Translations under genes and position numbers: made by a program | The notes under the pieces: model-generated | What the model saw: only the letters and a program-made list of their open reading frames with translations | Database searches by the model: none | What the model was told of the DNA's origin: nothing | Assembly (NCBI GenBank): GCA_937884235.1 | Contig: CALGBT010000731.1 | Coordinates: forward strand, 1-8,051 | DNA: 8,051 nt | Source of the DNA: an uncultured Pseudomonadota bacterium | GTDB lineage: Bacteria; Myxococcota_A; UBA9042; CAIXZC01 | Direction: 5' to 3' | In this document: piece by piece, positions 6,707 to 8,051 of the stretch | How positions within the stretch are numbered: position 1 is the first letter of the stretch | How the letters are laid out: every line of letters begins with the position of its first letter

Positions 6707-8050
6707 CTACCAGACCGTTACAGAGAGCTTGAAGGCCCCTGCGCCGATGGGTCCTTCTGGTATAGCCCCCGTAGCGCTATACCCATAGAAAGTATCTACC
6801 ATGACCCAGTAGGTTCCGGCAGTCATGGACTGCACGCCGGCAACGGGGTAGCCGCCGCCACTGCCCCAGTCGCCCCACTGGAGATAGTTGCTACCATTGC
6901 CCAGGCAGATGTTCTTCTCGGTGCCAGGACAGGTATCCCCCTTCCAAACATAGAAGCGAGGCTGATTGCCAGCGCTCCAGCCGGCGGTCCGCTCGACACG
7001 GATGCGCACGTTTGAGGTCGTGCCAAGGACCAGGCGGTAGACCTTGTCGCTGTTGCCATGCCGCGGCGGGGGGGCGTAACAGGATTCCGTGATCTCTCCG
7101 TTGAGGCAGTTGTGGTCACCACAGTTGTAGTAGACGCTGTAGCTGCCCCAGTGGTTGAAGTCGTCCTGGTCGTTGCCCAGGTTGTCGTCGAAGACCCGGT
7201 TGAAGGGCTTGGCGCCAACGGTGATATCCCGATAGTTGCCACAGTAGTCGGACTGGTCCCGGCAGTCTACGGGGTTGTTGGTGCTGTTTTCGCCGTAGGC
7301 GGAGTCGCAACTGCAGTCAGCACAAAGGGTGGTGTAGTCCACATTGAGGACGAAGTCACCCTTGTTGGTGCCCCATCCGTCGACCACGACCCAGTAGACG
7401 GTGTTTGGTTTGAGTTTCATGGTGATGCAGCTACCGCCATTGGGCTTGCTGCAACCATCATCGTTGTAAGCGACGTTGGCGGCTGTCCCGCAGCTGCCTC
7501 CCTCCTTGATGTAAAGAACGGTATTGAAGGTCCCCGAGACGGAGAATGTAGCCGTCACACCCACCGGGTCTGCAGAGGTATCGATCTTGAACACGCGGTC
7601 GGTGGCATTGCTGCCAAACTGGTTTCCGGAAGCGTACTCAAAGGCATCAGTGGAGCCATAAGTGGAGCTGTAGTAAGTTCCGTCTGCGGCATCGGGCGTA
7701 ACGGTATTAGTGGGATACTCCAGCGTCACGGGGCTGGTGCACGAGTCGCCGTAGCAACACCACTCTCCGTCGGGGCAGGGAATGGCCGGGCTGCAGTTCT
7801 TGCAGATGCTACCCACTTTGCAGAGGGCGGTGTTGCAGCAAGCCGGGTCGGAGTTGCAGGAGGTTCCGCAGGAATCGCCCAGGCAGTCGTAGGGGCAGCA
7901 GTCAACGTTGGACGATGTCAGGCAGCTGCCGCCACCGTCGCAGTAGCGCATGGTGGTCAGGACTGCGTCGTCGCAGGTCTGCCCCGCGCAGACGGTACTG
8001 GCATCCCAGTAGCGACAAGCACCAGAGCCATTGCAAAGACCATCGAAACC
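6707..8050 (-). CDS. Cys-rich, PPC-domain secreted-type protein, C-terminal 447 codons (N-terminus beyond right edge)
   Basis: Probably an extracellular or surface protein; no enzymatic motif is visible. The frame is open from the stop at 6707 through the right edge, so the in-frame ATG at 7951 is internal: Cys-rich sequence of the same kind (CNGSGACRYW, CAGQTC) continues upstream of it. Numbered from base 8050, residues 1-104 contain 20 cysteines in repeats of the CDGxGxC...CxYxC...CxTSCxSDxxC type, presumably disulfide-bonded outside the cytoplasm. Residues about 115-240 resemble a PPC-like beta-sandwich (DRVFKIDTS, FNTVLYIKEGGSCG, AYNDDGC, NTVYWVVVDGWGTNKGDFVLNV). A second, Cys-containing copy spans about 264-447 (DKVYRLVLG, RFYVWKGDTC, AGTYWVMVDTFYG, AFKLSVTVW). 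In myxobacteria and relatives such modules form the tails of large adhesins, hydrolases or unknown surface proteins. No signal peptide or catalytic domain falls within the window. Its stop is 14 bases from the convergent aminotransferase stop. Confidence 0.85.
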   Translation of the reverse strand, partial: GFDGLCNGSGACRYWDASTVCAGQTCDDAVLTTMRYCDGGGSCLTSSNVDCCPYDCLGDSCGTSCNSDPACCNTALCKVGSICKNCSPAIPCPDGEWCCYGDSCTSPVTLEYPTNTVTPDAADGTYYSSTYGSTDAFEYASGNQFGSNATDRVFKIDTSADPVGVTATFSVSGTFNTVLYIKEGGSCGTAANVAYNDDGCSKPNGGSCITMKLKPNTVYWVVVDGWGTNKGDFVLNVDYTTLCADCSCDSAYGENSTNNPVDCRDQSDYCGNYRDITVGAKPFNRVFDDNLGNDQDDFNHWGSYSVYYNCGDHNCLNGEITESCYAPPPRHGNSDKVYRLVLGTTSNVRIRVERTAGWSAGNQPRFYVWKGDTCPGTEKNICLGNGSNYLQWGDWGSGGGYPVAGVQSMTAGTYWVMVDTFYGYSATGAIPEGPIGAGAFKLSVTVW

Positions 8051-8051
8051 G

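Noticed and set aside
6823..7242. 139-residue second minus-strand frame within the Cys-rich gene
   Set aside because: Thr/Ser/Ala-rich shadow frame of the gene on the same strand, with no recognisable motif.

Overview
This window looks like an ordinary chromosomal stretch from a moderately GC-rich Gram-negative bacterium, most likely from the former Deltaproteobacteria, perhaps a myxobacterial or related lineage. The lineage is inferred from three things: an Sec/SPII lipoprotein; a DPARRL-type ArsA-like ATPase beside a Trm112-like protein that lacks the zinc cysteines; and a Cys-rich protein with CDGxGxC repeats fused to PPC-like beta-sandwich domains, a style common in myxobacterial secretomes. 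I could not run a search, so the taxon is an informed guess.

Layout. Positions 1-1970 (minus) hold the first 656 codons of leucyl-tRNA synthetase, which runs off the left edge. Just upstream of it on the same strand, a lipoprotein of unknown function (2023-3156) probably shares its transcript. A 164-bp divergent intergenic region (3157-3320) carries a near-consensus sigma70-type promoter firing right, and a weaker candidate with a dyad in its spacer firing left. The rightward group runs 3321-6692: phosphatidylserine synthase (pssA), an ArsA/Get3-like ATPase overlapping it by 20 bases, a small Trm112-like protein, and a fold-type-I PLP aminotransferase. Convergent to it, with only 14 bases between stop codons, is the C-terminal 447 codons of a large Cys-rich secreted-type protein (6707-8050, minus), open through the right edge.

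Function. leuS and pssA are housekeeping genes (translation; phosphatidylethanolamine synthesis). The ArsA-like ATPase sits tightly coupled to a multi-pass membrane enzyme, which may hint at a membrane-protein-related role, but this is only inference. The lipoprotein and the Cys-rich protein are the accessory, envelope or surface part of the window and the least predictable genes.

I see no convincing undescribed system: no mobile element, CRISPR array, phage gene, tRNA or rRNA. The items most worth a second look are the ArsA-like ATPase without its signature lysine in a pssA operon, the eight-G tract inside the pssA promoter spacer, the dyad in the divergent promoter, and the two surface proteins. 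No gene-free stretch exceeds 300 bases.
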